Source: Candidatus Gastranaerophilales bacterium
Lineage (GTDB): Bacteria > Cyanobacteriota > Vampirovibrionia > Gastranaerophilales > Gastranaerophilaceae
Direction: 5' to 3'
NCBI GenBank assembly: GCA_944325825.1
Contig: CALVBP010000004.1
Span: forward strand, 1 to 64,000
Length of the DNA: 64,000 bases
Below, piece by piece: positions 8,355 through 16,917 of this stretch. Numbering within the stretch: position 1 is the first letter of the stretch; every line of letters starts with the position of its first letter. The position numbers and the translations under genes were made by a program. The notes below the pieces were generated by a model. That model saw nothing but the letters and a program-made list of their open reading frames with translations, ran no database searches and was not told the DNA's origin.

Positions 8355-8981
8355 TTAGAACCCGTTCCTTTGTAGAAATTCTAGGTCAATACCTGACTTA
8401 TTATCTCTCATTAATAAAAATTTTTCAACATATTTTGCCAGAATATCTGTTTCAATGTTTACATAAGACCCGTTTTTTAAATACTTTAAATTAGTGTTTT
8501 CAAATGTGTGTGGAATTATTGCTACAGTAATAATATTATTTTCAATGTTTGCTATAGTTAAACTTATTCCGTTGACGGTAATTGAGCCTTTTAAAACGCA
8601 GTATTTTACTTTCTGGGGGTCAAGTTCAAATTTAAGGTCATAGAATTCAAAGTTTTTATTTAAGGAAATAATCTTTCCCCTTCCGTCTACATGCCCTGAA
8701 ACAAAGTGCCCTCCCAATCTGCCTGTAACTGGAAGCGCCCGTTCAAGGTTAACAAAATCTCCGGATGCTAAATCTTTGAAGGTTGTAACCCTGAAGCTTT
8801 CCGGTGAAACATCTGCGGTAAAGGAATCATTTTTTAAATCTCTGACCGTAAGGCACACACCATTTACTGCAATACTGTCTCCTATTTTTGTTTCGTTCAG
8901 GACAGTTTTACAATTAATTGTGACACTATCAGACCTTAGATTTGTGACTTTGCCGAGTTCTTCTATAATTCCCGTAAACAT
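8355..8981 (-). CDS. ribE: Riboflavin synthase (alpha chain)
   Basis: 208 aa with two lumazine-binding repeats. It begins MFTGIIEELGKV and contains NGVCLTV in the first repeat and the equivalent NGISLTI in the second. GHFVSGHVDG marks the repeat junction. It dismutates 6,7-dimethyl-8-ribityllumazine to riboflavin. First gene of a ribE-ribBA-GNAT transcript. A TATAAT sits exactly 6 nt before ATG and there is no Shine-Dalgarno, suggesting a leaderless start. Confidence 0.96.
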   Translation of the reverse strand: MFTGIIEELGKVTNLRSDSVTINCKTVLNETKIGDSIAVNGVCLTVRDLKNDSFTADVSPESFRVTTFKDLASGDFVNLERALPVTGRLGGHFVSGHVDGRGKIISLNKNFEFYDLKFELDPQKVKYCVLKGSITVNGISLTIANIENNIITVAIIPHTFENTNLKYLKNGSYVNIETDILAKYVEKFLLMRDNKSGIDLEFLQRNGF

Positions 8982-8987
8982 GCATTT

Positions 8988-8993
8988 ATTATA
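8988..8993 (-). promoter_or_regulatory. -10 box giving a leaderless ribE transcript
   Basis: TATAAT on the minus strand, 6 nt from the ribE ATG, in the 12-bp gap behind adenine deaminase. Initiation 7 nt downstream would start on the A of ATG. Confidence 0.45.
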
Positions 8994-10721
8994 TCATAAA
9001 AGTGCGGGTTCTGTTTCAAAAATGTTCACAAAGTCAAAAATCTTTGTATCAAACACTCCTTTGTCTGTTACTTTAAGTTCCGGAATAACAGGCAGAGATA
9101 AAAATCCCATTGTCATGAACGGGTCTTCCAGAGTACATCCAATTGAATGTGCAGCACTATTTAGTTCTGAACATTTTTCCAAAACGTAATTAAACTCTTT
9201 GTCAGACATCAATCCTGCAATAGGAAGCGGTAATTTGGCTATAACGCTGCCGTCTTTTATAACAACTTTTCCGCCTTGAGATTTAACAAGTTCAACTGCC
9301 GCAGTATACATATCGTTGTCATTTGTTCCGATAACAATCATGTTATGCGAATCATGAGCTACCGTAGAAGCAATTGCTCCGGATTTGAGGTGAAAGCCTT
9401 TGACAAACCCTTTTCCAATATTGCCTGTAGCTCGGTGTCTTTCTATAACGCAGATTTTTAATGTGTCTGTATCAATATTGCTTACGGCATTTCCGTTTTC
9501 TATCCTAATTTTAGAATAAACGGATTTTGTAACAAGCTGATGAGGAATAATTTCAATAGTTCTCGCCGTATCTGACTTTGCTTCAATTCTAAAATCAGCA
9601 GGTTCAATCCATTTTACGTTAACAGAACCTCTCATTGACGGGATTTCACTATTATTTATATTGCAGGTTAGTTTTCCATTTTCGGCTATAATTTCCCCGC
9701 CTTTCATTACGATAGTGGGTTTAAAAGATTTTAAATCCGGTAAGATTAACAAATCAGCCTTATATCCCGGAGCAACTGCACCCGAGTCTTTAAGCTCGAA
9801 ATATTCGGCAGTATTAAGACTTGCGATTTGAACTGCTTTTATCGGATTAACCCCGGCTTCCACAGCCCTTCTTACCATTCCGTTAATATGTTCTTTTAAA
9901 TCTGATGGATGTCTGTCATCGGTTACAAAAATGCATTTTCTCGTATTACAGTTTTTAAGGACAGGAAGCAGTGCGTCTAAATCCTTTGCGGCTGTGCCTT
10001 CACGTATCATGATATACATTCCGAGTCTTAGCTTTTCTATAGCTTCTTCGGGAGTTGTACACTCATGGTCAGACTTAACCCCGCTTGAAATATAAGCACA
10101 TAAGTCTTTGCTTGATAAAAACGGTGCATGCCCGTCAATTCGTTTCCCTTTTTGTTTAGCAAGTTCCAGTTTTGCCATTACATTACTGTCAAGGTTTAGA
10201 ACTCCGGGGAAATTCATCATCTCGGCAATACCTAGCACCCAGGGTTTATCTATCAGCAAGGAAAGGTCATAGCTGTTTAAATCAAAACCGGATGTTTCAT
10301 AAGGTGTAGCCGGAACGCAAGAAGGAAGCATTGTATAGACATCAAGCGGCAAGTCTTTTACTGCTTCGTGCATAAAACTGATACCGTGAAGCCCAAATAC
10401 ATTCGAAATTTCATGAGGGTCAATTATGACAGTCGTAGTTCCCGCAGGAAGAACAGTCTTTGCAAACTCTTTGGGCAGAACCATTGCGCTTTCAAGATGA
10501 ACATGTCCGTCAATAAATGAAGGGGTTACATAAGCTCCGTTTACATCAATCTCTTTTTTCCCTTCATAAAAATCACTAATGCCTGCTATAATTCCGTCTG
10601 CTATAGCAATATCACCTTTATGTATTTCTTCAGAGAGGACATTTACAATATTGGCATTTTTTATAACTAAATCAGCTTTTTCATGCCCTCTTGCCACATT
10701 TATTATTCTCTGTTGTGTCAT
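8994..10721 (-). CDS. ade: Adenine deaminase
   Basis: 575 aa. A metal-dependent amidohydrolase that deaminates adenine to hypoxanthine for purine salvage. The GHVHLES metal motif follows the N-terminal beta domain. IDPHEIS, DGHAPFL and FVTDDRHP supply further metal and active-site residues. The C-terminal part carries the domain specific to adenine deaminases (VAHDSHNMIVIGTNDNDM). Full family length. It starts 3 nt after the stop of the 193-aa gene upstream and is probably co-transcribed with it. MTA phosphorylase at 14.3 kb releases adenine, so the two belong to the same salvage route. Confidence 0.95.
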   Translation of the reverse strand: MTQQRIINVARGHEKADLVIKNANIVNVLSEEIHKGDIAIADGIIAGISDFYEGKKEIDVNGAYVTPSFIDGHVHLESAMVLPKEFAKTVLPAGTTTVIIDPHEISNVFGLHGISFMHEAVKDLPLDVYTMLPSCVPATPYETSGFDLNSYDLSLLIDKPWVLGIAEMMNFPGVLNLDSNVMAKLELAKQKGKRIDGHAPFLSSKDLCAYISSGVKSDHECTTPEEAIEKLRLGMYIMIREGTAAKDLDALLPVLKNCNTRKCIFVTDDRHPSDLKEHINGMVRRAVEAGVNPIKAVQIASLNTAEYFELKDSGAVAPGYKADLLILPDLKSFKPTIVMKGGEIIAENGKLTCNINNSEIPSMRGSVNVKWIEPADFRIEAKSDTARTIEIIPHQLVTKSVYSKIRIENGNAVSNIDTDTLKICVIERHRATGNIGKGFVKGFHLKSGAIASTVAHDSHNMIVIGTNDNDMYTAAVELVKSQGGKVVIKDGSVIAKLPLPIAGLMSDKEFNYVLEKCSELNSAAHSIGCTLEDPFMTMGFLSLPVIPELKVTDKGVFDTKIFDFVNIFETEPALL

Positions 10722-10724
10722 ATT

Positions 10725-11306
10725 TTACTCCTGAAATATCGGGGTCTCAAGAAGTTCTGAAAGTTTTTCGTCCTTTAGAGCCTTGTCAATAATAGCTTTA
10801 TATTCTTCTGCATTTTCTGTTTTTATACAATGTGGAAGAACAATATCCGTGTTATATTCTGTTTCAGTAAAGCCCTTATTCAGAATAAGGAAATTTTCGT
10901 ATGTTTCTATAAGTTTTAATATAGCAGGTTCAAATTCAAAACTTTCGCCCAGAAAGTAGTTCATATCTTTAGGAAAAAGCTTTGTGAATTCGGTACAAAA
11001 TTTGGTTTCCGCAATATTTTCTTCTTCATTATAAGGTTTTCCGTAACAATGATTAGAGAGAATTTTTTGTTTCGGCTGGGTTTTGATATAAGCAGCCCAC
11101 ATTAAGCATCCGGCATAAAATCCGGTGTTATTATAAAAAATGTCTAAAATCTTTTTGTGATACTGTCTGAATCTCATTTTCTTTTGGGATAAGTTTTTAA
11201 ATTTGTTAATATCAAAATAAAGATATTCAACAGCACCCCTAAAAGCTAATATATATGGTGCAAATCCCGGATCAAACTCTAATCCTTCAAGCTGGTCGGT
11301 TGTCAT
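10725..11306 (-). CDS. Unknown 193-aa protein, co-transcribed with ade
   Basis: Soluble, mostly helical and acidic, with no signal peptide or membrane segment and no family recognised. Visible features are aromatic-rich helices near residues 20-60 (YLYFDINKFKNLSQKK) and a Cys/His pair in NHCYGKPYNEEEN. It has a strong ribosome site (GGATGGAG). It is 3 nt from ade, so its expression is tied to purine salvage, but that says nothing firm about function. Confidence 0.75.
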   Translation of the reverse strand: MTTDQLEGLEFDPGFAPYILAFRGAVEYLYFDINKFKNLSQKKMRFRQYHKKILDIFYNNTGFYAGCLMWAAYIKTQPKQKILSNHCYGKPYNEEENIAETKFCTEFTKLFPKDMNYFLGESFEFEPAILKLIETYENFLILNKGFTETEYNTDIVLPHCIKTENAEEYKAIIDKALKDEKLSELLETPIFQE

Positions 11307-11354
11307 AACTCCATCCTTTAACTAAATAGTGATTTCTAATATTTTAGATTAATG

Positions 11355-12350
11355 TTATAAGTTAGTCAACGTATTTACAATCTGTTCCGGTGTGATGTTC
11401 AGACAGGATAATTCATCGCAGGTTGTCTGCCGTCTTTCCCAAAGGCATGGCATAAGAGGGCAGGTGCAGTCTTTGGCTTTAATAGGTGTAACTGTACCGT
11501 TCTGCGGAATTAGTTTTTTATCATCAGTTGAGCCGAATATAGCATAAGTTTTTACTCCAAGGGCTGCTGCTATGTGTAAAGGTGCTGAGTCCGAACATAG
11601 AAAAATTTCTGCACTTGATATAAGTTCTGCAAGCTCAACCAAATTTTTTGTTTTACCGAACATGTTTTCGTATTTGTCAGGAGACACAAGTTTTTGAATT
11701 GTTTCAATGCAATTTTTATCCTCGGGACCGCCAAGTAAAAACACTTGTTTCCCTTTCTCTGCAAGACCTTCAATAACTTTTGCCCATTCTTTATCAGGAA
11801 TGGTCTTAATCATACCTTTTTGAATGCTCAATTTGCTAACACCGGGGTGGATTAGAACCGAATTTGGAATAATCGGTTTCTTTTGGATACTTAAAATAGG
11901 CAGCTCTGTTTTAATAGTCGTAAGTGGTTCAACCAAATCGTGATACATAAGGGCTGCGTATTGATTTTTGTTTAAATCAACAGCTTTGGTTAAAAGTATC
12001 TGGCTCAATTTTCCGGTATTATAACCGTATTTTTGTTTTATAAAGGTTAAAAATAGAAATATTGAAATAAACTTGTTCGAACCGGAAGAAATTACTATGT
12101 CATACTTTCCGTTCCAAATCTTGAAAAGAAGTTTTAAAAGTTCAAAGTATTTATTTTTTCCTTTAATATCTGCATAAAGGGTATTATCTATAACATTTGT
12201 CAGACTTGTAATTGAGCTGCTTCTTTTTTCCAGAGCAAGCGTAATTTCAGAAGCCGGGAATTCTTTTTTTACTGAGATGATTGCGGGCAGAAAAAGAATT
12301 TCATCTCCCAAGCCGCCAAAATTTATAAATAAGATTCGTTTATTCTGCAT
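11355..12350 (-). CDS. Glycosyltransferase family 9 (heptosyltransferase-like)
   Basis: 331 aa. The N-terminal nucleotide-fold motif KRILFINFGGLGDEILFLPAI and the C-terminal acceptor/donor motif CSDSAPLHIAAALG followed by IFGSTD are those of ADP-heptose:LPS heptosyltransferases (WaaF/WaaC family). It acts on the cytoplasmic side in lipopolysaccharide core or other glycan assembly. The Cys-rich tail (CTCPLMPCLWERRQTTC) is also common in this family. The start overlaps the previous gene by 28 bp, indicating coupling. Confidence 0.88.
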   Translation of the reverse strand: MQNKRILFINFGGLGDEILFLPAIISVKKEFPASEITLALEKRSSSITSLTNVIDNTLYADIKGKNKYFELLKLLFKIWNGKYDIVISSGSNKFISIFLFLTFIKQKYGYNTGKLSQILLTKAVDLNKNQYAALMYHDLVEPLTTIKTELPILSIQKKPIIPNSVLIHPGVSKLSIQKGMIKTIPDKEWAKVIEGLAEKGKQVFLLGGPEDKNCIETIQKLVSPDKYENMFGKTKNLVELAELISSAEIFLCSDSAPLHIAAALGVKTYAIFGSTDDKKLIPQNGTVTPIKAKDCTCPLMPCLWERRQTTCDELSCLNITPEQIVNTLTNL

Positions 12351-13921
12351 ATTATTTCCTTTATTGGCTCTTCCCAGCTAATCGGGTCTGTTTGTTTAAA
12401 GATTTCCACGCTGTTATACCATGGAGTTGTTTTTGTATCCCCAAACCATCTCCAATCAGAAACATATGGAAGCATAAGAAAAGTCTTTTTCCCCATAGCT
12501 CCTGCAAGATGGGCAATAGATGTATCTACAGTTATCATTATATCCATAGCATTTAATGCTTTTGCCGTATCGTCAAAACTTTTAAAATCTTTAGCAAGAT
12601 TTATCATTTGAGGATACCTGTCATTTCCTTTTAATGTATCTCTCAGCTGAAAAGAATAAATTTGAATATTATCAAGGTTCAAAATAGGTTCAAGCAGTTT
12701 AATATTAATTGTGCGGTTAATCATTGTTCTTATACCGGCGTTTCCGGCTTCCCAGCACAATCCTATTTTGGGTTTGTTCGAAACAATTTCCGCAGTTTTT
12801 GATTTAATATACCCTTCTGCGTACGGTATATGGTCAAAATCCATATCCAGAATATATGCTAAGTCTGTTATGCGCATTGATTTCATTTCGGGATTTATTT
12901 CATCAAAAGTGATATAATTTATTCCTGTGAAGTTTTCTTCAAAAAGCCTCCGCAAATTGTCACTTATTGCAAGATGAATTTTTTTAACTTTTTCCTGCAA
13001 AAGAGGAAGATATCTTGCGAATTGAATATGGTCTCCAAACCCCTGATCGCACATTACTACAACTTCATCAGGAAAATTTTCTCCCGGTTTATAAGGGTTA
13101 TTTGTTTTTTTATCAAGCATGGATTTATCCCGTCTGAAAAAGTAGTTATACCCCTCTTTAAACTTCTTTTGGGTTAAAAGACACATCCCGAGAGAAGTGA
13201 CTGTATCAATATCGTTTGGGTAGATTGAAAGCATTTTGTGATAGTATTCTTCCGCAGTTTTGAAATCTCTCATTTTCTGATAGCTTACTGCAATATTATA
13301 AAAGGCCTCTTTATTCCCAAGCTCGGCTGCAGCTTTGTAACACTCACATGCTTGTTTATCATCAGAATAAATTAATTCTTTTAAAAACCCTAAATGAAAC
13401 CATAGCGAAGATTTATCCGGATGTTTTTTTAAATATTCAACACACATTTTTTCAGCTTCACCGAGTTTTCCGGATTGGGTTAAAGATTTTACCATATTAG
13501 CAGTAGACTCAGGTTCATCAGGATAGAGTTCGTACATTTTTTCTGAGTACTTAATGGCTTTTTTATAACTTTTAATCTGAAATAAGCTCAGAATAAGCTT
13601 ACCGTATATATCTTTGTTTTCGCCGAATTCAAGAGCATGTTCGAGAGTTTCTGCGGCCTTATCAAATTCTCGTTTTTCAAATTCACAAAAACCCAGAGCT
13701 GAGACACTTCCTAAAGTTTCTTTAATACTACAGGATTTTTTTAGATATTCTTCTGCCTTTTCATAATCTCCCAGACTGATATAAAATAATCCGACAGATG
13801 ACAGAAGCAGGTAATTTTCACTATCTGCCTTTAAAAGCTCACGGTATAGTTTTTCCGCTTCCTGCAGCTTGCCCTCTTTTGAAAGTATGAGGGCTTTATT
13901 TAAAAGGTTTAAATCAATCAT
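12323..13921 (-). CDS. TPR protein with C-terminal GT9-like domain
   Basis: 532 aa. Residues 1-~270 are tandem tetratricopeptide repeats (LQEAEKLYRELLKADSENY, DYEKAEEYLKKS, DFKTAEEYYHKMLSIYPND). From ~280 there is a glycosyltransferase-like fold with GFGDHIQFARYLPLL and TVDTSIAHLAGAMGKKTFLMLP, matching TPR-GT proteins often found in glycosylation clusters. Probably a protein or surface glycan glycosyltransferase; substrate unknown. It overlaps yggT by 4 bp and the GT9 gene by 28 bp. Confidence 0.85.
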   Translation of the reverse strand: MIDLNLLNKALILSKEGKLQEAEKLYRELLKADSENYLLLSSVGLFYISLGDYEKAEEYLKKSCSIKETLGSVSALGFCEFEKREFDKAAETLEHALEFGENKDIYGKLILSLFQIKSYKKAIKYSEKMYELYPDEPESTANMVKSLTQSGKLGEAEKMCVEYLKKHPDKSSLWFHLGFLKELIYSDDKQACECYKAAAELGNKEAFYNIAVSYQKMRDFKTAEEYYHKMLSIYPNDIDTVTSLGMCLLTQKKFKEGYNYFFRRDKSMLDKKTNNPYKPGENFPDEVVVMCDQGFGDHIQFARYLPLLQEKVKKIHLAISDNLRRLFEENFTGINYITFDEINPEMKSMRITDLAYILDMDFDHIPYAEGYIKSKTAEIVSNKPKIGLCWEAGNAGIRTMINRTINIKLLEPILNLDNIQIYSFQLRDTLKGNDRYPQMINLAKDFKSFDDTAKALNAMDIMITVDTSIAHLAGAMGKKTFLMLPYVSDWRWFGDTKTTPWYNSVEIFKQTDPISWEEPIKEIICRINESYL

Positions 13922-14199
13922 AATCCCAGACCTGATAAGAATCCAACAATGAATCCCTGTAAAATTTGCAGAAGAACAATCGCAAGAATCGGAGAAATAT
14001 CAAGCATGCCGCCGATAGGTGGAATTATTCCCCTGAATATATTCAGGAAAGGGTCTGTAATGGAACTTACCCACCTGTAAGGCTGCTGATACCAATCGAT
14101 GTTCGGTATCCAGCTTAAAAATATCCTTATTATTATAAGGAGATAGTAGAAATAAAATAATAGGCTTACTGCTCTTGAAATTGAAATATCCGGTTCCAT
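13918..14199 (-). CDS. yggT: YggT family membrane protein
   Basis: 93 aa with two hydrophobic segments around the family core RIFLSWIPNIDW and ITDPFLNIFRGIIPPIGGMLDISPI, characteristic of YggT/YlmG. Members are small membrane proteins tied to envelope integrity or cell division; their biochemistry is unclear. Ribosome site AGAGGAA. Overlaps the TPR-GT gene by ATGA. Confidence 0.9.
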   Translation of the reverse strand: MEPDISISRAVSLLFYFYYLLIIIRIFLSWIPNIDWYQQPYRWVSSITDPFLNIFRGIIPPIGGMLDISPILAIVLLQILQGFIVGFLSGLGL

Positions 14200-14272
14200 T
14201 CTAGTTCCTCTTTTTAAAGTTTTGTTGGGGCAGAGTCTACAACCTGTATCCTTAGCCCGTGATTTCTTACAT

Positions 14273-14307
14273 CTTCTCCTTGGGGAGAGGGATGAGGGAA
14301 GGTGTCA
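14273..14307. repeat. Small palindromic repeat, copy 1
   Basis: Contains CTTCTCCTTGGGGAGAGGG, then ATGAGGG and AGGTGTCA. A close copy lies at 29902-29939 inside bioA. It sits in the gap between mtnP and yggT. The CTCTCC-type dyad is like widespread short palindromic repeats of bacteria. Confidence 0.6.
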
Positions 14308-14311
14308 GTCT

Positions 14312-15109
14312 CTACCCTTGCGATTTAGCTCTTGTTTGAGCGCATTCACAGTTATTATTCTCGGCAGGAATGCGTTCAATCATAGTGAACAGGAGTTTTT
14401 TTAGATTATCAAGATTTTTATTAAATACCTGAATAACTTCATGATGAGAAACCGGCGGAACATCTCCGACAAGTCCTGCATCATAATCTGTTATTAATGA
14501 AATATTAAGCGGACACATATCCATTTCTTTTACAAGATAAGCTTCCGGAAAAGCTGTCATATTAATAACTTCCCAGCCTTGTGATGTAAAGAACTTCGAT
14601 TCTGCTTTAGTTGAAAACCTGGGCCCGTTAATTACAACAACAGTACCTGTCCCATGAACTTTTATACCTAATTCTTTGGCTGTATCTATGGCAAGGCTGC
14701 GGAGTTCCGGACAGTAAGTCTCTGCTGCGGACGGATGAGTAACAATCGGTCCTTCAAAGAAAGTCGTTTTTCTTCCGTCTGTCCAGTCAACAAACTGGTC
14801 GCATACAACAAAGTCTCCGGGAGCTACATGTTTTTGCAGGCTGCCTGCAGCACAAGGCGAAATGACTCTTTTACAGCCGACTTCTTTCATTGCCCAAACA
14901 TTTGCACGGTAGTTAATTAAATGCGGCAGAATTGTATGGCTCCTTCCGTGACGGGGCATAAATGCTACTTTATGAGTTCCGACTTCTCCTATAAATAAAC
15001 TGTCAGACGGCATTCCATAAGGAGTTTCGACTTTTACTTCTTTAATATTGTCTAAAAATTTATAAAACCCTGAACCGCCAAAAACACCGATGTCTGCTAA
15101 TTTTTCCAT
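14312..15109 (-). CDS. mtnP: S-methyl-5'-thioadenosine phosphorylase
   Basis: 265 aa. Splits methylthioadenosine into adenine and 5-methylthioribose-1-phosphate. It shows GGSGFYKFL, the phosphate motif PRHGRSHTILPH, NYRANVWAMKEVG, NGPRFSTKAES, and NMTAFPEAYLVKE. The Met-Thr pair in the last motif favours MTA phosphorylase over plain purine nucleoside phosphorylase. Ribosome site AAAGGGG. The final ~12 residues (CECAQTRAKSQG) are not family-conserved. Its product adenine is the substrate of the nearby ade gene. Confidence 0.92.
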   Translation of the reverse strand: MEKLADIGVFGGSGFYKFLDNIKEVKVETPYGMPSDSLFIGEVGTHKVAFMPRHGRSHTILPHLINYRANVWAMKEVGCKRVISPCAAGSLQKHVAPGDFVVCDQFVDWTDGRKTTFFEGPIVTHPSAAETYCPELRSLAIDTAKELGIKVHGTGTVVVINGPRFSTKAESKFFTSQGWEVINMTAFPEAYLVKEMDMCPLNISLITDYDAGLVGDVPPVSHHEVIQVFNKNLDNLKKLLFTMIERIPAENNNCECAQTRAKSQG

Positions 15110-15164
15110 TTAATTAACCCCTTTCTTAATAATTCTTTTTTCTATTTTAGCATGAAAAAAATTT

Positions 15165-15899
15165 TTATTTAATCAGACTTTTGACAATATAACTTGCCAT
15201 AAATAAACCGGAAGCCGGTGCTACAAAAGGGGTTGATGAGGGGATTATTTTATTAAATTCTATTTCTTCACCCGTTTGAGTAGTAATTTTTTCGACTTCA
15301 GATAATTTTTCCTGAGAGAAAGGTTTTTCATCACTGGCAACAACAGAAATGCCTGATTTAATTCCGTATTTTTCAAGCTGATATATGATGTTGGAAACAA
15401 AGGGAGCCTTTTTGTCATGAATTTCTGAAATATCTGATATATAAAGCTTATCCGGCTCTATTCTGTTGCCTGCACCCATTGAAGATATTACAGGAATTTT
15501 ATTCTCATAGCATTTTACAAGAAGATTAATTTTTGAACGCATTGTATCAATTGCATCGGAAACAAAGTCGATTCCTGAAAAATCAAAGTCTTTTATATAA
15601 AAATCATCAATAAGATTAAGTTTAATGTCCGGATTTATATCTTTTAATCTTTTTTCAAAAAGGCAGGTTTTCTTCTTGTTTACGGTCGAATTCAAGGCAA
15701 CAATCTGCCGGTTAATATTGGATTCTGATACAGTATCAAAATCAATAAGAGTTAATTCTCCGATACCGCTCCTTGCAAGAGCTTCTGCACAATATCCACC
15801 GACTCCGCCCAGACCAAAGACAGCCACATGGGAATTGAGAAGCTTATTCTGGGATTTTTCTCCCCAGTAAAGAATGTTTCTTGTAAAAATTTCACTCAT
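15165..15899 (-). CDS. tcdA: tRNA threonylcarbamoyladenosine dehydratase
   Basis: 244 aa E1/ThiF-superfamily enzyme with the ATP-binding GLGGVGGYCAEALARSG, the DFDTVSESNINRQ adenylation motif, and SSMGAGNR typical of TcdA/CsdL. TcdA cyclises t6A to ct6A on ANN-decoding tRNAs. Third gene of an nrtR-like/secG/tcdA run with 2-3 nt gaps, an operon by spacing. Confidence 0.9.
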   Translation of the reverse strand: MSEIFTRNILYWGEKSQNKLLNSHVAVFGLGGVGGYCAEALARSGIGELTLIDFDTVSESNINRQIVALNSTVNKKKTCLFEKRLKDINPDIKLNLIDDFYIKDFDFSGIDFVSDAIDTMRSKINLLVKCYENKIPVISSMGAGNRIEPDKLYISDISEIHDKKAPFVSNIIYQLEKYGIKSGISVVASDEKPFSQEKLSEVEKITTQTGEEIEFNKIIPSSTPFVAPASGLFMASYIVKSLIK

Positions 15900-15902
15900 A
15901 AA

Positions 15903-16127
15903 TTATCTGACGATGCCGAATCCTAAAAGGAACACGCAAATTAAAAATACCGCAGCAATAATAGCAGTCAGTTTGTTAAGTCCTTTTTCGGCACTTTTTT
16001 GTGAAGAAAACATTTGCGCAGCACTTCCGATTCCCGCAATTCCGTCGCCTTTAGGTGAGTGCATGAGGATTAAAACTATTAATAATACTGATGAAATGAC
16101 CTGGATAGTCCAAACTAGTGTAAGCAA
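15903..16127 (-). CDS. secG: Protein translocase subunit SecG
   Basis: 74 aa with two membrane helices flanking the conserved loop LMHSPKGDGIAGIGSAAQMF, the SecG signature (family MQ.SKGGGL..AFGG). Part of the SecYEG channel. Start 2 nt from the upstream stop. Confidence 0.92.
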   Translation of the reverse strand: MLTLVWTIQVISSVLLIVLILMHSPKGDGIAGIGSAAQMFSSQKSAEKGLNKLTAIIAAVFLICVFLLGFGIVR

Positions 16128-16129
16128 GA

Positions 16130-16804
16130 TTAATCTCCTTTTTTAATAAAGTGGGCTCGTTTTGAGTTTAATTTTATACTGTCAAATGTATAAAGCCTTG
16201 CCGGCCGTTTTGAGGTGGATTTTGAAAACTCATTTAATTCTCTTAAGCCTTCTGTTGTAATAACTTTCTTACGGAAATTACGTTTATCAAGTTTCTTTTC
16301 CATTATAATTTCGTAAGCTTTTTGCATTTCGGTGAGAGTAAATTTTTCATTAAGCAGTTGATATGCCACCGGACACATTTCCAGTCTTTCACGTGTTCTT
16401 TTGAGCGAATACTGAATGATTTCAGCATGGTCAAATGCAAGCGGCGGCAAGTCAGAAACTTTGTGCCAGCCAATATCCGGAGTAGAAGCTACTTCAATAT
16501 CTTCATCTCTTATCAGGGCAAAATATGCACATGTAATTACACGTGATACCGGATGTCTCAGGGGGTCTCCGAATGTATAAAGCTGTTCAAGATAAATATT
16601 ATCTACATTTGTTTTTTCTTTTAAAATTCTTATGGCAGCTTCATCAAGATTTTCGGACATTCTTACATAGCCGCCGGGAATTGCCCACTTATCTTTAAAA
16701 GGTTCGTTATTACGTTTAACAAGCAGAACCTGGAGGGCATTATTTCTGATAGTCAAAATAACAATGTCAACAGTAATTTCGTGTGTTTTAATTTCGTTAA
16801 ACAT
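16130..16804 (-). CDS. NrtR-type Nudix regulator (degenerate Nudix box)
   Basis: 224 aa. The N-terminal Nudix fold (LQVLLVKRNNEPFKDKWAIPGGYVRMSENLDEAA) is followed by a winged-helix-like region (FTLTEMQKAYEIIMEKKLDKRNFRKKV), the NrtR architecture. NrtR senses ADP-ribose and represses NAD genes. The Nudix box reads RILKEK instead of REUXEE, losing catalytic Glu residues, which fits sensing rather than hydrolysis. No NAD genes are adjacent. A catalytically weak ADP-ribose pyrophosphatase is the alternative. Ribosome site GAGGTGA. Confidence 0.8.
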   Translation of the reverse strand: MFNEIKTHEITVDIVILTIRNNALQVLLVKRNNEPFKDKWAIPGGYVRMSENLDEAAIRILKEKTNVDNIYLEQLYTFGDPLRHPVSRVITCAYFALIRDEDIEVASTPDIGWHKVSDLPPLAFDHAEIIQYSLKRTRERLEMCPVAYQLLNEKFTLTEMQKAYEIIMEKKLDKRNFRKKVITTEGLRELNEFSKSTSKRPARLYTFDSIKLNSKRAHFIKKGD

Positions 16805-16917
16805 ATCTCACCTCAAAAATTATTATATGACAAAGATAAAAAAATGGAATGACCATAATAAAATTTGTTACAACTTAAGTATCTGAAAAAGCCAAAAATT
16901 ACTTTTTTCAATTTTTA

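Noticed and set aside
7142-8981. FMN riboswitch for the rib genes
   Set aside because: The ribE start lies 12 bp behind ade with a -10 box 6 nt away, leaving no room for a riboswitch leader.
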